From Ottelia alismoides (lineage: Eukaryota; Streptophyta; Magnoliopsida; Alismatales; Hydrocharitaceae), in assembly GCA_037367405.1 (NCBI GenBank), contig JAZKJV010004137.1:930001-994000 (forward strand): a DNA stretch of 64,000 bases, read 5' to 3'. Under the pieces are notes generated by a model that was not told the origin of the DNA, did no database searches, and was given only the letters and a program-made list of their open reading frames with translations. This document shows, piece by piece, positions 1-12,749 of this stretch; position 1 is the stretch's first letter; the number at the start of each line of letters is the position of its first letter. Both the position numbers and the translations under genes were made by a program.

Positions 1-901
1 CGAATTTATTTGTCTAAGTCCAGGCAAGTTCTATAGGAACATATATTCTATTAGGGCTTTGGACCTAATGCTACCTGACACAATCAAATGGAAACCTAAA
101 TCTAGGGGCTCAAGCACACAAAAACCATGAGAAACAAATAAAATTAAAGGCGATGAAAACCAAAAATCCGGTGAGGTCCCCCAAGTGCACTAGCACTTGG
201 AGGAACATGCCTTGAATAATGTCCAAAGTCTCTAGTCTCTCTAGAAAATAGAAAAAGGGCAAGTGCCAAAGTTATTACAATTCAATTAGAGAAATCAAAT
301 AAAATGACTAAAAAAAGAAATCTAAAAGCCGAAATGGTCTTATGCTCCTCTTGCTCCTCCTAGTCTTCTCTCCCATGTCGATCGGTGTATAACGCCTAGA
401 CTTCGCCTCTCTTAGGTGTGTCAGCTTTCCTAAGATAGCCTACCTCGCTCCGCAAGCCTTTACAACAAAGGTAAAATAAGAAATGTGTAGATAATAGTTA
501 TGAAAAATATAAGAAAATAAAAAGAAAGAAAATAAAGCTGAAGAAAAACAAACAAACAATGAAGAAAACATGTGGAAAAATGGCTAAATGAGAAGAGAAA
601 GTAAAAGAGATCTCGGACGAATAACCAAAGTTCGATCTTGGGGGGCTTTCGATGTCCGACAAATCGGATCCTGCAAGCGTTGTATAAGCCCCCTCACGGC
701 ACACGGTTCTCAACAAAGTGCTCACTCCTCAAACAAGTAGCAGGTCCACAACAATATATATACAAAAATAAGAGATAAATGTGGACAAGAATAAAAGAAA
801 CAAGTTACATAAATGTAGACAATAATAATAGAAAGAAAGACTAACAAGTATAAACACAAACCAATAGCAGAAGGCAAAGAAAATCCAACTACCCTCGATG
901 T
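1..901 (-). other. 5' leader of element EA (Athila-like, minus strand)
   Basis: This stretch is non-coding. It aligns by eye with the segments between gag and PBS of other minus-strand copies in the window, near 29220-29640 and 34130-34560. Shared landmarks are a 'ggacctaat' block, 'aagtgcac..gcacttgg' and a short 'ctcctcttgctcctcc' run. It ends at a PBS, so it is the leader of an element whose gag-pol lies beyond the left edge. The small ORFs here are frame shadows with no family resemblance. Confidence 0.7.
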
Positions 902-922
902 GGCTCCCCAACAACAACACCA
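902..922 (-). other. Primer binding site of EA (tRNA-Asp type, decayed)
   Basis: On the minus strand this reads TGGTGTTGTTGTTGGGGAG. It differs from the tRNA-Asp-type plant PBS (TGGCGCCGTTGCCGGGGA) only by C-to-T changes. It sits next to the TG end of LTR-A, where a PBS belongs. Confidence 0.75.
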
Positions 923-925
923 TTC

Positions 926-3900
926 TGAATACTGAGTCCAATAACTAGGGTTAAGTTAAGCAATTAATAGTGTCGTTCTCACCTAGAAAACCAACTAGAA
1001 ATCGAGAAAATTATTCAACCACACAACGAATCAAGCAAGAAAAAGCAAGTGGCCTAAGATATTATTAACTTGGTATATCGACTAGGGTTGAACACAAGTA
1101 GTCAACTGTTATTAAACGATGGTCAATCAATTCAATGAAAAGTCAAAGAAAAGAAAAAAGGAAAATCAAAGCAATCTACTCTTGGTTTTTTTGTGAATTT
1201 TTATCTTTTTAATTATTTTTTATGGATTTTTAATTTATATATTTATTATATTTCCTGATTTTGAGTTTATTTAATGATTTAATTTTAAAATTTTTTTATT
1301 TTTTTAGTTTTTTCAAATTAAGGAAAAAAAGAAAATGGAAATAAGGGCACACACTCTTTTTGGAATTTTCAAATAGGGTAAAAATAGCCAGAAAATTTAA
1401 GTGAAAATATTTTTGTGATAATATTTTGTTGTTTTTATGAATTTTGAAAGATTTTTATATTTTTTTGGGATTTTCAAAATGACTAAAAATGGTGAATAAA
1501 GCAAATAGTGTACAAAAAGGAGTATTTTTCAGAAGAAAATAAGTTCAAAACTCCTGGTTGTTTATTTTATCAAAAAATATAAGAGAATATATATAAATAG
1601 AGACCAAGAATAGAATTTTTTGTTTTTAAAATATTTTATATGATTTTTATGGTGTTTTTAGGATTTTATATTTTTTTTGAGTTTTATAAAAGAAAATAAG
1701 ATGAAATTTGGATAGAAAATCAAACAAATAAAAATAAAGCTAATCTATTTTTTAAAAAATTTAAAGGAAAATTTTTATGGATTTATTAAAGCAAGTATAG
1801 AATTTTTGACGAGTTTTTGAATTTTTAATAGTAAAAAAACACCAAACCAAAATTACTACCTAAAGGAAACATTGGTAGGAGATGCTCTTAATTTTTATTG
1901 AATTTTTGGCTTAAGGATGATATTTATAATAAAAAGAAAACAAAATAAAATGTTGGATACATATTTCAGGTCCTAATTATAATATGCAATAAAACCTCAA
2001 GGGCCAGTCATGCAAATAATCTAGCAAAACGTGTGTCATACATGAATCAGGCTCATAGGGGCATATATGTAAATTCCCAAAAGTTAATTTTATTTCATTA
2101 ACACATGAAAGTTCAGGATGAAAAAATAAAAATAACCCAAGAAAACTCGTGAACATGCGTGTGAGTGCGATTCCGAAGGACTAAAGTGCAAATATGAAAA
2201 CTACGAGGTCCTTTCTACAAATGATTATAACTAACTTTTATGTTTATTGTACTAAGAGGAAATAAAAGAAATGGTAGGTTAGAAAGTGAAATATACCCTA
2301 CAGGGTGGCGTGCGACACATGAGGTTTGACGTACAACTGTGATGAATCGTTGCTGCAGATCTGATAGTTCAGAGCAAAAGTTGCGATGTGCGTGTCTGAT
2401 ACACCGATTGAAAAGATCTAACGGCTTTGAAAAGGGCATGAGTGGGCGGTACGGATCTAATCTGGCGCGTGCATCTCCATTGGACGGTGATGAGGAGCTC
2501 TGGACTAACAGGGAAGAAAGTAGAACTGACTAAGATTCAATCGAAAATATCTCGCATTGCAGTGCTTCAATTGGTCGAACAAAGGGTTCAACAACTCACT
2601 AGAGTGGGTCTGCATCAGGTGTAGGGCTCCAATGAATCAGAGCTCAGCTCGATGAAGATATGGAGGTCTTAGTACCTGAAGCTGCTCCGACTCTCCTACT
2701 GCTGCTTGATTTGGCCCTCTCACGCAAACCTAGACCTGCAAGGGGAAGTAAGACTCGTAGATGACGCTCCCATCAGGGTTATTCTGTAAAAAACAAGTAA
2801 AGAAGCAGCGGGGAGATGGAGGTGACTTCCTGCGTACGTAGAGGAAGGAAGTCATGACCTAATCTAGCTCCGATGATCGATATTTAGAGTGATTAGAATG
2901 TGAGGCAAGATGAAGGGTGAGCGGGTGAGTTGATCAGTGCGGATGGACGTGGGAGGTGGAGGTCGACTCGAGGGTCAGAGCAAAGATGATGGATAGCGGT
3001 GGCGGTATAGAAATTGAATGAAAAAGAAGAAACAAAAAGGGATGAATGCTACCTTTATTAACGGAGGTGGGAATGCGAAGAACGACGAGATGGTCGGCGG
3101 GGTCGTGGCCTCGATTCCACTACAGGAGGCAGAAGAGACTAAACAAGGCAGAGATGTCTAGTCGCGTAGCTAGTTCAGCTCAACCACCACCCGATTCAAG
3201 CTCCAAAATTGTCCGACAAGGTCCTATCACTACCCTACAGGCTCAGATGGAGAGAAAGAGGCGCGAGGAGCGAACTACTCCCTGCAGCGGAGCAGAGGAG
3301 ACATTAAATAGGGCTCCTAGGTCTCTAGAAGGTTCCATGGAAAACTCGTAATCTGTGGCGATTCGGTGCTACCTAGGTATCCGTGAAGGTCATGAATCCT
3401 TGGAGAAGTATCGGGCAGGTGTTTCGAGGCAAGTGGAGATCGGACTCGGTCAGGAGAAATCGGGTCCAACAAACTGGTGCTCGGGTCAGACCTTGGAGGG
3501 AGGAGGTTGATCCGGGTCAACATACTCAGGTTGACCAATCGGAAAATTCCATTTACAAAAAAATAAAAATCAAATTAAAATAGTAAATGACCTTAAACTA
3601 AAAAATAATCAAAATAAAAAATGTTAGTTATTTTACAAACTAATTTTTTGTGTTTTTTAACAATTTTAATAATATATATATACACACAATACTATATACC
3701 ATATACATCAATATGTACATGTATATTATACCTACATATAATATTTACATATTTTTATTTTATTATTTTACAAATATACATAGTCTTTTATTTTTTTTAT
3801 TTATCTACACAATAATTAAAGGATTTTAATTAGATTTTTATTTTATTTTTGTGAATTAATTTAATAGGTTAAATAAATAAATATGTTTACAATATAAATA

Positions 3901-4778
3901 CAAGATACATATGTACAATAATTAAATTATTTTAATTTTTTATTTAATTTGAATTTTATTATTTTTTTGCATTTTATATAAATTAAATACAAAATGTACA
4001 AATATTAAAAATAAAATTATCTGCAAAACTAAATAATAATAAATATAAATAAAAATATGTATACAAGTATAAATATAGTGCACTATACATACAACTCTCC
4101 CAAAAAGCTGACTTTCAACTCGTAACTCCAAAAATTATGAAACCATCTTTACTTTAAAGCTAATTTTATTTAGAATACAATGAAAGTGAGTTTGATTCAA
4201 TTTGAGTTCATATGGAGAAGGTATTGATCTTTTTATTATTATTTTACAGATTTTTCTGAGTGTTGTATTTTATTCTATACAAAATTTATTTTTACAATTA
4301 TTTTTATTATTTACATCACATTTTTATGTACAAGTTTTATTAAGGGAATAATTTATTTTAATTATGTTTTATTGAGAACTAAAATAATACGTGATATATA
4401 CAATATATATAGTGATGAAAATGCATATGATTTATACAAAATAAATGATGAACAATATATACAAGGCATTTTTGGATTATATTAATAAAGAAAGACCTTA
4501 TCTCTTCCTACTTTATTCCTTGTCAATCAGGTCAATTATTGACCTTCTCTAGGGGATTGGGTCAGTCTATTCTTATTAGATAATTACAACCTTCTTTATT
4601 TCTTTTCTTTTTCTTTTCTTCTTTATTCTTTTATTTTCTATAAATAAATGTTAAATATGAATAATTGATAAATACATGCAAAATGACAAATTATTGATTT
4701 TAACATATATTTACAGATGTTTTGCTAATAAATTTAGCTAAAATAAAAGAATAAAGATGATGAATTATGGATTCATTA
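926..4778 (-). mobile_element. LTR-A, L1-family LTR (5' LTR of EA)
   Basis: An LTR of about 3.85 kb in minus orientation. It begins next to the PBS (TGAATACTGAG on the plus strand) and ends in GGATTCATTA near 4778, a decayed GGATTCATCA. AT-rich flanks enclose a GC-richer core at about 2300-3540, as in the other L1 LTRs. Near 4496-4526 it carries the reverse complement of a block containing GGAATAAAGTAGG, conserved in LTR-B, -D and -E about 250 bp inside the LTR start. It is non-coding. The right end abuts an integrase remnant, so EA probably inserted into an older element. Confidence 0.75.
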
Positions 4779-5718
4779 ATAGACCCGTAATTAAAACAAT
4801 TTGTTAGGATCAATCTTTATGTTATGGCCTAATTTCTTTGAATCCAAGTTGTACACATTGATTGCCCGCAAAGATTAATAAATGAGTTCCTCTAGCTAGT
4901 AACATAGCTTACCATATACCAAAGGCTAGGGAGACATACCCAAGGGAGACTTGTACGCCGTGAAATAAGCCCATAGAACTGAGTCAAGCAATTGAGACCA
5001 GTTCTTCCTATCTAGACAAACAAGTTTCAATAAAATGGTCTTTATCTCTCAATTTGAAATTTTAGCTAAGCCATTGGTCTGCGGGTAGTAAGGAGATGCA
5101 TCATTGTGTTCAATGTCATATTTCTTCACAAGCTTTATCACTTATTTGTTGATAAAATGGCTTCCCCCATCGGAAATAAGGATCTTCGGAATCCTAATCT
5201 GTGAGATTATATTGCCCTTGAGAAAGCGTCACACTACGTGACTATTATCAGATCGATCAGGGATAGCCTCCACCCTATTTTTGCCATAATCTACAACAAG
5301 CAGGATATATTCAAATCCCTTCTTGTTAAGGAATGGGCCTATGAAGTCAATGCCACATGCATCCAAAAACATCTGATATATGAATATACTTGAGAGGCAC
5401 TTATATCCTTAGAACTGATGGTGCCACCCATTTCAGACCGTTAGTACAACCCTTTACATACATTGTTGCATCCTAAAAAAGAGTCAGCCACCAAAGATCA
5501 CACGAAAGTACTTTTTCTTGTCGTACGCTTCCCAAAATGGTGTCCTCATGCTTCTAATTTATGACAATGATCAAGAACACTGGCATACTCCTCTTGAGGA
5601 ATGCACCTCCTCCAGATGCAATCCACACCCTTACGGAATATGTACTTATCCTTCCATTGGAAAAATTGTATTTCAGGCAAGAACTTGTCAACACTAGGTT
5701 TGACCAATCTTGTGGAAC
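4779..5718 (-). pseudogene. Integrase remnant E0 (Athila-like pol)
   Basis: The minus strand reads as a decayed integrase in the order N- to C-terminus from high to low coordinate. First comes the RNase H/integrase linker with WRRCIPQEEYASVLDHCHKLEA (about 5560-5620). Then comes catalytic Asp 1 in GIDFIGPF (about 5340), Asp 2 in LISDGGSHF (about 5165), and the YYPQTNGLA block (about 5080). The third catalytic position is Lys (AAA) where the other copies in this window have Glu. The WAY..SPLG block near 4970 follows. Stops interrupt the frame. It is broken by LTR-A on the left and LTR-B on the right, and is the oldest layer in this part of the window. Confidence 0.8.
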
Positions 5719-8700
5719 TGATGAATACCCATTCATTCACCTTTATTCCTTTATTTTAACTTTACGAACCTAGATAAATACATGTAAATATATCTAACTT
5801 GTACAAAATAACACACTGACTGTTGTCTGCAAATAGTACCTAAATACTTATATTTAAATACAAAATAAATTAATCAAGAAAAGAAAATAAACAAAGGAAT
5901 TATTGTAAATACTGACTGATCCTAAACCTTGATACTAAGTCAATATTGACTTGGTCGACAAGGAATAAAGTAAGGGGAGATAATTGTAAAGAAATACAGA
6001 CATAATGGCACAGACACCCAGAAACCCTAGGTTTCCAATACACTCCATATAACCAAATTTGCACTAATTATACACACATACACATCTTAAATAAAGAAAA
6101 TTTCAACATAAAACATGCCAACAATGTATAGAAAAATAAAAATTAATTGCAAATAATAATAATACACAGCGCAACTGGGATACACAGACAAAAAAGCCAA
6201 AAACTAAACTTCACGTATCAATATCTTCTCCATATGAACTCAAAAATGATCGAACTCACCTCTATTGTATCCTTAATTAAATTATGTAATGAAGGTGTTA
6301 ATTAAAATGGAGTTAGGATACAAAAGATGACATTCAGGGGTCCCATTGTACTATATATCAACATATTTTATCCACTTAAGATATTCTTTATTTTCTACAA
6401 TTCTTATATTTTCAAATAAGTGTAAATATTATTTATTTTAAAAATATAAAAACAAAAAAAAACCATAAAAAATCTAATAGATATATATAGGTATAGTATA
6501 TCTATAAATAATATATATATAGTTATTTATGTAAATAAATAATATCATCAAAATCAAATAAAAATCTATATATATATATATATATTTATTTAATTATACA
6601 AAAATAAACAAATAATAAATAATGAAATACAAAATAAAAATAGAATAAATAAGATATAGGTGAATATACCTATGTATATACTTATACAAATCAACACCTA
6701 ATAAATAAGGTTGTAAAAATAAATGAAAAACCATAATAAAATAGCTTATAAAATAACAAACATTTTTATGATTTGAATTTTATTTAATAAAATAAATTGT
6801 TATTTTAGTTTGAATTATTTATTTTATTTTATTTCCCATTTTATCTTGACTTGTCTTATATAGACCCATCAGGAATCACCCTCGGCTAAGCCACCGGTCA
6901 ACTAGTCCTGAGGCTACTCCTGTAGCGTGTCAGAGTGTTGACCTAGCCCATTCACCAATTTTTCTCACCCTCTACATTGCTCGAAGACCATCAATTATTT
7001 CATGAAAATGCTTCCTCAATGCATGAATTCCCCACGCCTGACTAATTTGGTCAATGATCCATCAAGGCAAATGAAAACCCTAAGATTTGAAGCCTCCTTT
7101 GCCTACATATAAAACATCTCCTTCTATCCCATCTTAACTTTTTAACCATTTTACCGACACCATTTTCCCCAGGATTCCTGGCCAGTGTTGGCCCTTCGTG
7201 ATAGGAAGTGGTCTCTTGATTCGTGACACGGAGGTGGAGGCGGAGGAGCCGATTCAATCATCGTTGAAGTACGAGCCTTCTATCCTTTGCTTTTTTGATT
7301 CATAGCATAACTAGTAGTGTAGATATATCTTTCATTCATTTGATTTCATCTAAGTAATCGTCAAATCTATAAAAAAAACAGTCGTCGAAGCTCTAGGCTC
7401 CGGCCTTCTGTGCCTCCGTCAAAACACCCATTTCGACCTTGCCAACCACCTCATCATCTTCCTCAATGCCTTCTGCACATCTAGACCATATTTTCCCTCT
7501 CAGCCTTGCAAAGATTGAAGTTTGTCAGTCTCCCTCTGTCGCTTTGTTGGAGGTCATCCTGCTCTGCCCCAATCCTCGTTGTTTCTTCCAATCAGGTGAC
7601 CCAGATGCTTCGTCTTGGTCCCCTCTTGTTAATTGTGCAGGTCTAGAACTCTAGAGATCCCATCTTTGGGTGAATCAACTCAAGGAGACCCAACTCCAGG
7701 TCATCACACTTCCATGAGCTTCCAAGTCCCCATCGATGGGACCTAGACCTTCTAGAGCCCTCCATAAGCTGCAAAACACACATAGGAAGCAGTAGAGCAT
7801 CTCAGCAGCAAGGGAGGTGGTCAGAGTCACGCAGGAGGCCATATAGAAGCTCGTCCTGGAGTTGTTCTTCATCTATTCTTCCAAGACTCTCCGGTACTGT
7901 TGGATGAAGAACGCTAACCAATTTTGATCTGTACTGTTGGATCAAGTCCTCTGTCAACCGCTGGATCCATTTGAGGATCTAATGAGGGACACATGTCAAC
8001 GAACCGGTACTGGTGGATCTGGGTTGTCGATCATCTTAAGTAAGCAAACAAGACCATTGATTAGTGTGCTGATGGGTATATTTTAATAACACCCCTCTAC
8101 ATTTTTGGCTTTGTATTTGGTCCTAAATATTCTGAAACACATGTAATATTTTTGTAATATATGCACATTGGACCTCAAGCTTTCATTTATTTGCACTTTA
8201 GTACAATGTCTGGTCAGCTCACGTGCTTGTACGCAAGAGATAGTGGGCATTTTACGTAGACCCCTTTGAGTTGTGTGCATTTTAATTTGGTTCTAGAACT
8301 TTAAATATAAATAAAAAATATTTTGGATAAATTGCATACTTGGACTTGTAGTTTCTATTATTTGCATTTATACCCTTTCTAAGCGCATATTGCATGGATG
8401 TTCCAGGATTTTATGAATGTTTCATTGAATGCTTTGAAACTTCTCAGAAATAACAAATAGATCCCTCTATTGCTAATTTAATTTTGTGCTTGTATTGTAA
8501 TTATTAAAAATACAATCTTACATCTAAAAAATTATACGAATATTATATTAAGTACTTGGAACCATATTTTATCACATATATTTTCTCAAGGTAATTAAAA
8601 TTATTTGCCTATTTATAAATGTTCAAAAACATTGTATTTTCTCTTATTTAGCATTTAAAAATCCATAAAAAATATAAAATATTTGGAAAAATTCTCATAG

Positions 8701-9534
8701 GATTATTTTGTTATATTTTTTCATATATACTTGTAATTTTAAAAATATTAAGTAAAACTCCTAAAAAATGCAAAACATAGAAATCTCATAAACATGCTCT
8801 AAAATCTTAGAAAAAAACTGTATTTTAAGTTTCTGAATTTTCTTTGTATTATCTAGTATTTAGGAAAATTGATTTTGGACTCAATATAAATTGATAGATA
8901 TTTATTAAGTCCATTTAAAGTTCCTGGATTTTCTTTTTGCTTAATTTTTGTGCATTTCCTTATTTAAAAATACATAAAAATTCTCAAAATTTACCAAAAA
9001 TCACCAAAACAAGGAATATTTTATAAAACATGAAAAATTTTATGTAGGCAATTTTGGTTTTATTTATCATAATTTTGAGAATAAAAAAACCCTTTCATAT
9101 ATACTACTTATATACCTATATATTAGTACATATATTACTATATATCATTTCTTTGAAAACAAAAGGTGAAAATTTGCAAAATCAAAAACATAATATATAT
9201 ATATATATATTAATACTGATAAAGCATCTCAAAATCGAAGCTCATAAAAATTTCCTAAGTAGCCTATTCATCTTTACTCTACTGGGCATGTTTTTTATGG
9301 TTCGACCTCTACTTCTTGTCATTACACATCTTTTGTAGAGTTTAAAATAAACTTTGGCTCATTTTGTTTACATTGTTTCATTATCATTATGGGTTATTTG
9401 TTGTTAATCATCGCTTGGTTCAGGTATCGAGTGCCGTAAGAGCGGTCGACACAAGGATTGTCAAATCCGACTTATCAAACACTACATGCTCTCCAAGATC
9501 GGAAGTCAGGTACCTCATTCTCAACGAGACAACA
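5719..9534 (+). mobile_element. LTR-B, L1-family 5' LTR of element O
   Basis: An LTR of about 3.8 kb on the plus strand, starting TGATGAATAC and ending ACAACA two bases before a PBS. It holds the conserved GGAATAAAG block at 5961-5975, two AT dinucleotide runs (about 6565-6590 and 9190-9212), and a GC-richer core at about 6860-8050. The ORFs inside the core have no family resemblance and are not conserved in sister LTRs. The five bases before it are GGAAC. If O was inserted whole, the same bases should follow its 3' LTR beyond the window. Confidence 0.8.
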
Positions 9535-9536
9535 AA

Positions 9537-9555
9537 TGGTGTCGTTGTCAGGGAG
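9537..9555 (+). other. Primer binding site of element O
   Basis: Reads TGGTGTCGTTGTCAGGGAG, two bases after the LTR-B end. It differs from the tRNA-Asp-type PBS only by C-to-T and G-to-A transitions. It fixes the element's orientation as plus. Confidence 0.8.
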
Positions 9556-10229
9556 TATGGGTTTCTAGAGCATAGAGTAGTCTACTTAGCTTGTTTTGTT
9601 ATTATTCACTATGTTGTCTATTTATCTCTTTATTCTATTTTTATATAAGACTTTTCTAATCGTCTTCATGTTTGAATTTGTTGCGAGGATCTGCTTATCG
9701 AGGGAGGATTTCTTAGGATATTTTGCGTACCTAAGAGCCCAGACGACCGGTGGTTCTTTGTCCATCGGTAGGAAAGAGTATTAGAGGAGACAAGAAGCCG
9801 AGTAGACTTACCTTAGTATAGATTTAGTTTAGTTTTGTAAGAGAGAGATTTATTTAATTAATTTGTAAGAATACAAGACCAAAACTTTGAACACTTAGAT
9901 TCTACAAAAATCTATTTCATCAGGTTATTGTTCACCTAGGGGACTTTATTGTTTTTTGGTGTTTTCATCACTTCAATACTTCTTTCTCCTTATTTTCCTT
10001 TTTATTTCCATTTTTTTCTCATGTTTTAAGCTTTTCCCATTGTTTTTTATTTATGTCTTCGTTGATTAAGCCCTTAGACATTAGGAGTGTATGTTCAATT
10101 AAATCTAGGTCCAAATACTTAATATAGGCATGTACCTATAGTCTCTGATATGTTGGGCATAGATCAAATCAAACAAGTTCATCACGCTAATAGAAGCTCA
10201 TGTTTAGGTCAATTTCATCAATTGCATGA
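9556..10229 (+). other. 5' leader of element O, first part
   Basis: Non-coding leader. Its reverse complement aligns with the minus-strand leaders elsewhere, for example the 'cacctaggggactttattg..gttttcatc' block at about 9930-9970. It is cut at 10229 by LTR-C. The leader resumes at 61428, with sister leaders aligning across the join, so everything between was inserted here. A small ORF at 9596-9784 has no resemblance to a known protein. Confidence 0.7.
10225..10229. repeat. Target-site duplication, left copy (element N1)
   Basis: CATGA immediately precedes the TGCTGAATCGTC start of LTR-C. The matching CATGT follows LTR-I at 61428-61432. Four of five bases agree, as expected for an old Ty3/gypsy insertion with a 5-bp duplication. 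Confidence 0.65.
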
Positions 10230-12734
10230 TGCTGAATCGTCAATCAATAATAATATGCTCTCGTTGTAGCATGGGTCAAGTGACAATAACCAAAACTAAG
10301 AGAAGATCTCCATGAAGAGTTCTCATCTTTAATTTATACCTAGGCAAGTCCAGGGTCGAACGTAGGGAGACAAGCAACTATCTAATTATATTTAGGAGTC
10401 AATTAATTATCTAAGTAATTTATAGGTTTCTAGGTCAAGCAAAATATAAATAAACACAAAGAGAATGCAAATTTTAACACCTTTGTTATACAATTAGGAC
10501 ATTCAACACAAAAAAATTCTCCTTAATAGATAAAATAAACACTTGCAAAGTCAATTAGTTAAATAATGATCAATCAATGTCTACATGAGAGCAATTCAAA
10601 CTTAATTAAAATATATATTTCCTTAATTAATGAAAAGGATGAATAATAAAAATTAGAACTTTAAAATTAATGCAAAATTCTATAAATTAGATCATTGATT
10701 TATCTTTAATAAATTGAAGAATGTAAATGAGTGTTCCAATGACACCAATTTCATTAAAATCCGATTAATAGTTCACACGTTATTAATACAAGGCATGAAC
10801 ATAAATGCAAGAAAACATGTTTTATTTTATTAAAAAACAGTCCAAATTGGACTAAAATTAAAATACAGAAACCCTCTCCGGTATTTATGTAATTTTCCAT
10901 ACAGGAGGGACTTATCTGAAACTCGACGCTTTTTGGTCTCATCGCAAATTCACCAACATCACGTGTGCGTTGCACGAGACTTGGGGAGGCTCGAGTGGTG
11001 AGGCTCAACTGCACGTGGTGCTCTTTGATTGCTCGACGTAGGCTCTAGTGCCCTGACCCTTAGGCTTGAATCTTTGCCTCGGAATGAGGCCAAGAATGAA
11101 TGTCAACCAACACATCTAATCGTGACAACCTATTGAACGACTGTTGTTATTCATGTTCTTCCCTTTCCTCTACAGACGGTAGAGGAAGAGCGATGCTCTG
11201 ATGAAGTCAAATTCCCTCCTCCTTGCTCCTCTCAATTTGAAGGTCACTGGACCTTTGCAAAGGTCTAGCAAAAGTGGAGGTGCCCAAGGAGACTCTAGAG
11301 ATTGCTAGAAGAGTGGCTCATTGTAGAGTCATCGGAGACAAAGAGCGAGATTGGAGCTCCATGATTTTTCCTATCATTGAAGACCTGTAGTGTTTAAAGA
11401 CAAAGCCTAAGAATTCACGAATCTACTAGGATGCTAAGGGAATGAAATGAAGGCTCGGCGAAGGGTTATGGACTTCAAGCCTAATGGGTTCTCTGATCTT
11501 TGCAAGATCAGAGAAGGATCGACTCATGGAGAAATGGAGTGGGTTAACTGAGACGTACGCGTAGATGATGGATGAACGGAGATGATAGACGCAGGATTGA
11601 AGGTGTAATAGCTTTACTGAGATACACAAGATATTTGAGAGAAAATGAGAATTAATAGAGATTAAAGTATTACCTGAAATTGGAAATGGATGTGATGACG
11701 GAATTGAAGATGGATAGGGACCTGATTCGACACGTGGAAGCTTTTTGATCCTCGCTTGAAGTTTTGGGCCACAAAACCAAGCTCAAGCAACATCTTCAAG
11801 ACTTGCAACTTGACCAACGAAGCTAAGAATCTCGTTGACAATCAATTCTCGTTCTTCACACTCTCTATCTCTCTGTCACAAAGGTTAGTAGGATGCTAGG
11901 AGAAGTCACACAAAGTGGCCGATGCAGTTGTCGGTTGGTGGAGGAGTTGTGAGGAGAAGTTGTTCATTCTAGGTGGTTGAGGGTGGTGGTTTCAATGGCC
12001 ATCCAGAAGAACACACGAGGCAGATAAGGAGGGTAACCACATGGGCGAATATGGTGAATGATCAGGTTAGACGAGGTTGTCGGAGGTCGGTGGGAGAATC
12101 GGTTGAAGACAATGTTGCGGAAGGGTTGCGTCTATTGAGAGTTGAATTGGAGGTTGAAGAAAGTCTCTTATATGTTGGATCTGATGATCCAATGGCCCAG
12201 GAGGCGACGGGTGGTAACGAAGATGCATGGCCATGTGGTGTGATGAGATGACACCACATGGCCCAATAGGAATTAAGATAAATACAAATAATGGAATAAA
12301 ATGAAAAAGAAATAGAAGGAAGTAAAATTAGAAAAATGGAAATCATGAAGGTTGTAGATTTTGATGAGATCTACAAGTTTCATGTAGAACTCAAATAGAA
12401 ATAATGTCATTTATACACATACAATATTTTTACAAGTAATTTAATGTATTAGATTTCTTCTTGTTATTTTATTTTTCTATTTTTTTGATTTTTATTTTAT
12501 GAATTATGTTAAACTAATTATATACAATATTATTCTAACTTTTAGTGGACTTTTAAAAAATGATAAACACATAAAATAATAACATAATAATGTGTCTATT
12601 AATATACAATAATTATAGGTATTTACTCACAATATATAATAAGTTAATTAGTGTTCATTATTAGTTATTTTTTTTGGACTTCTTAAGCAAGAGAGATAAA
12701 AAGTAAGATATGTGGATAAATCCGGGATTTATCA
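10230..12734 (-). mobile_element. LTR-C, L2-family 3' LTR of element N1
   Basis: A 2.5-kb LTR in minus orientation. It aligns along its length with LTR-I (58856-61427). Shared landmarks are the TGNTGAATCGTCAAT start, the 'gcaagtccagggtcg' block about 110 bp inside, the 'gaagcttt..gatcc' region, 'gatctacaa.tttcatgtagaactca', and the 'aagcaagagagataaaaagtaag' end with terminal TTTATCA. A PPT lies directly beyond the end at 12735, so this copy is the 3' LTR. GC-richer core ORFs such as 11973-12251 are not supported as genes. Confidence 0.85.
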
Positions 12735-12749
12735 CCCCCTATACTAAAG
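12735..12749 (-). other. Polypurine tract of element N1
   Basis: The minus strand reads CTTTAGTATAGGGGG directly before the LTR start TGATAAATCC. This is the expected plus-strand priming site. The AGTATAGGGGG core is the same as the 3' flank of the hairpin units found further upstream in three elements. Confidence 0.75.

Noticed and set aside
9185..9215. AT dinucleotide runs (also at 6565-6590) as possible origins or promoters
   Set aside because: Short microsatellites in AT-rich LTR sequence; nothing else supports a function.
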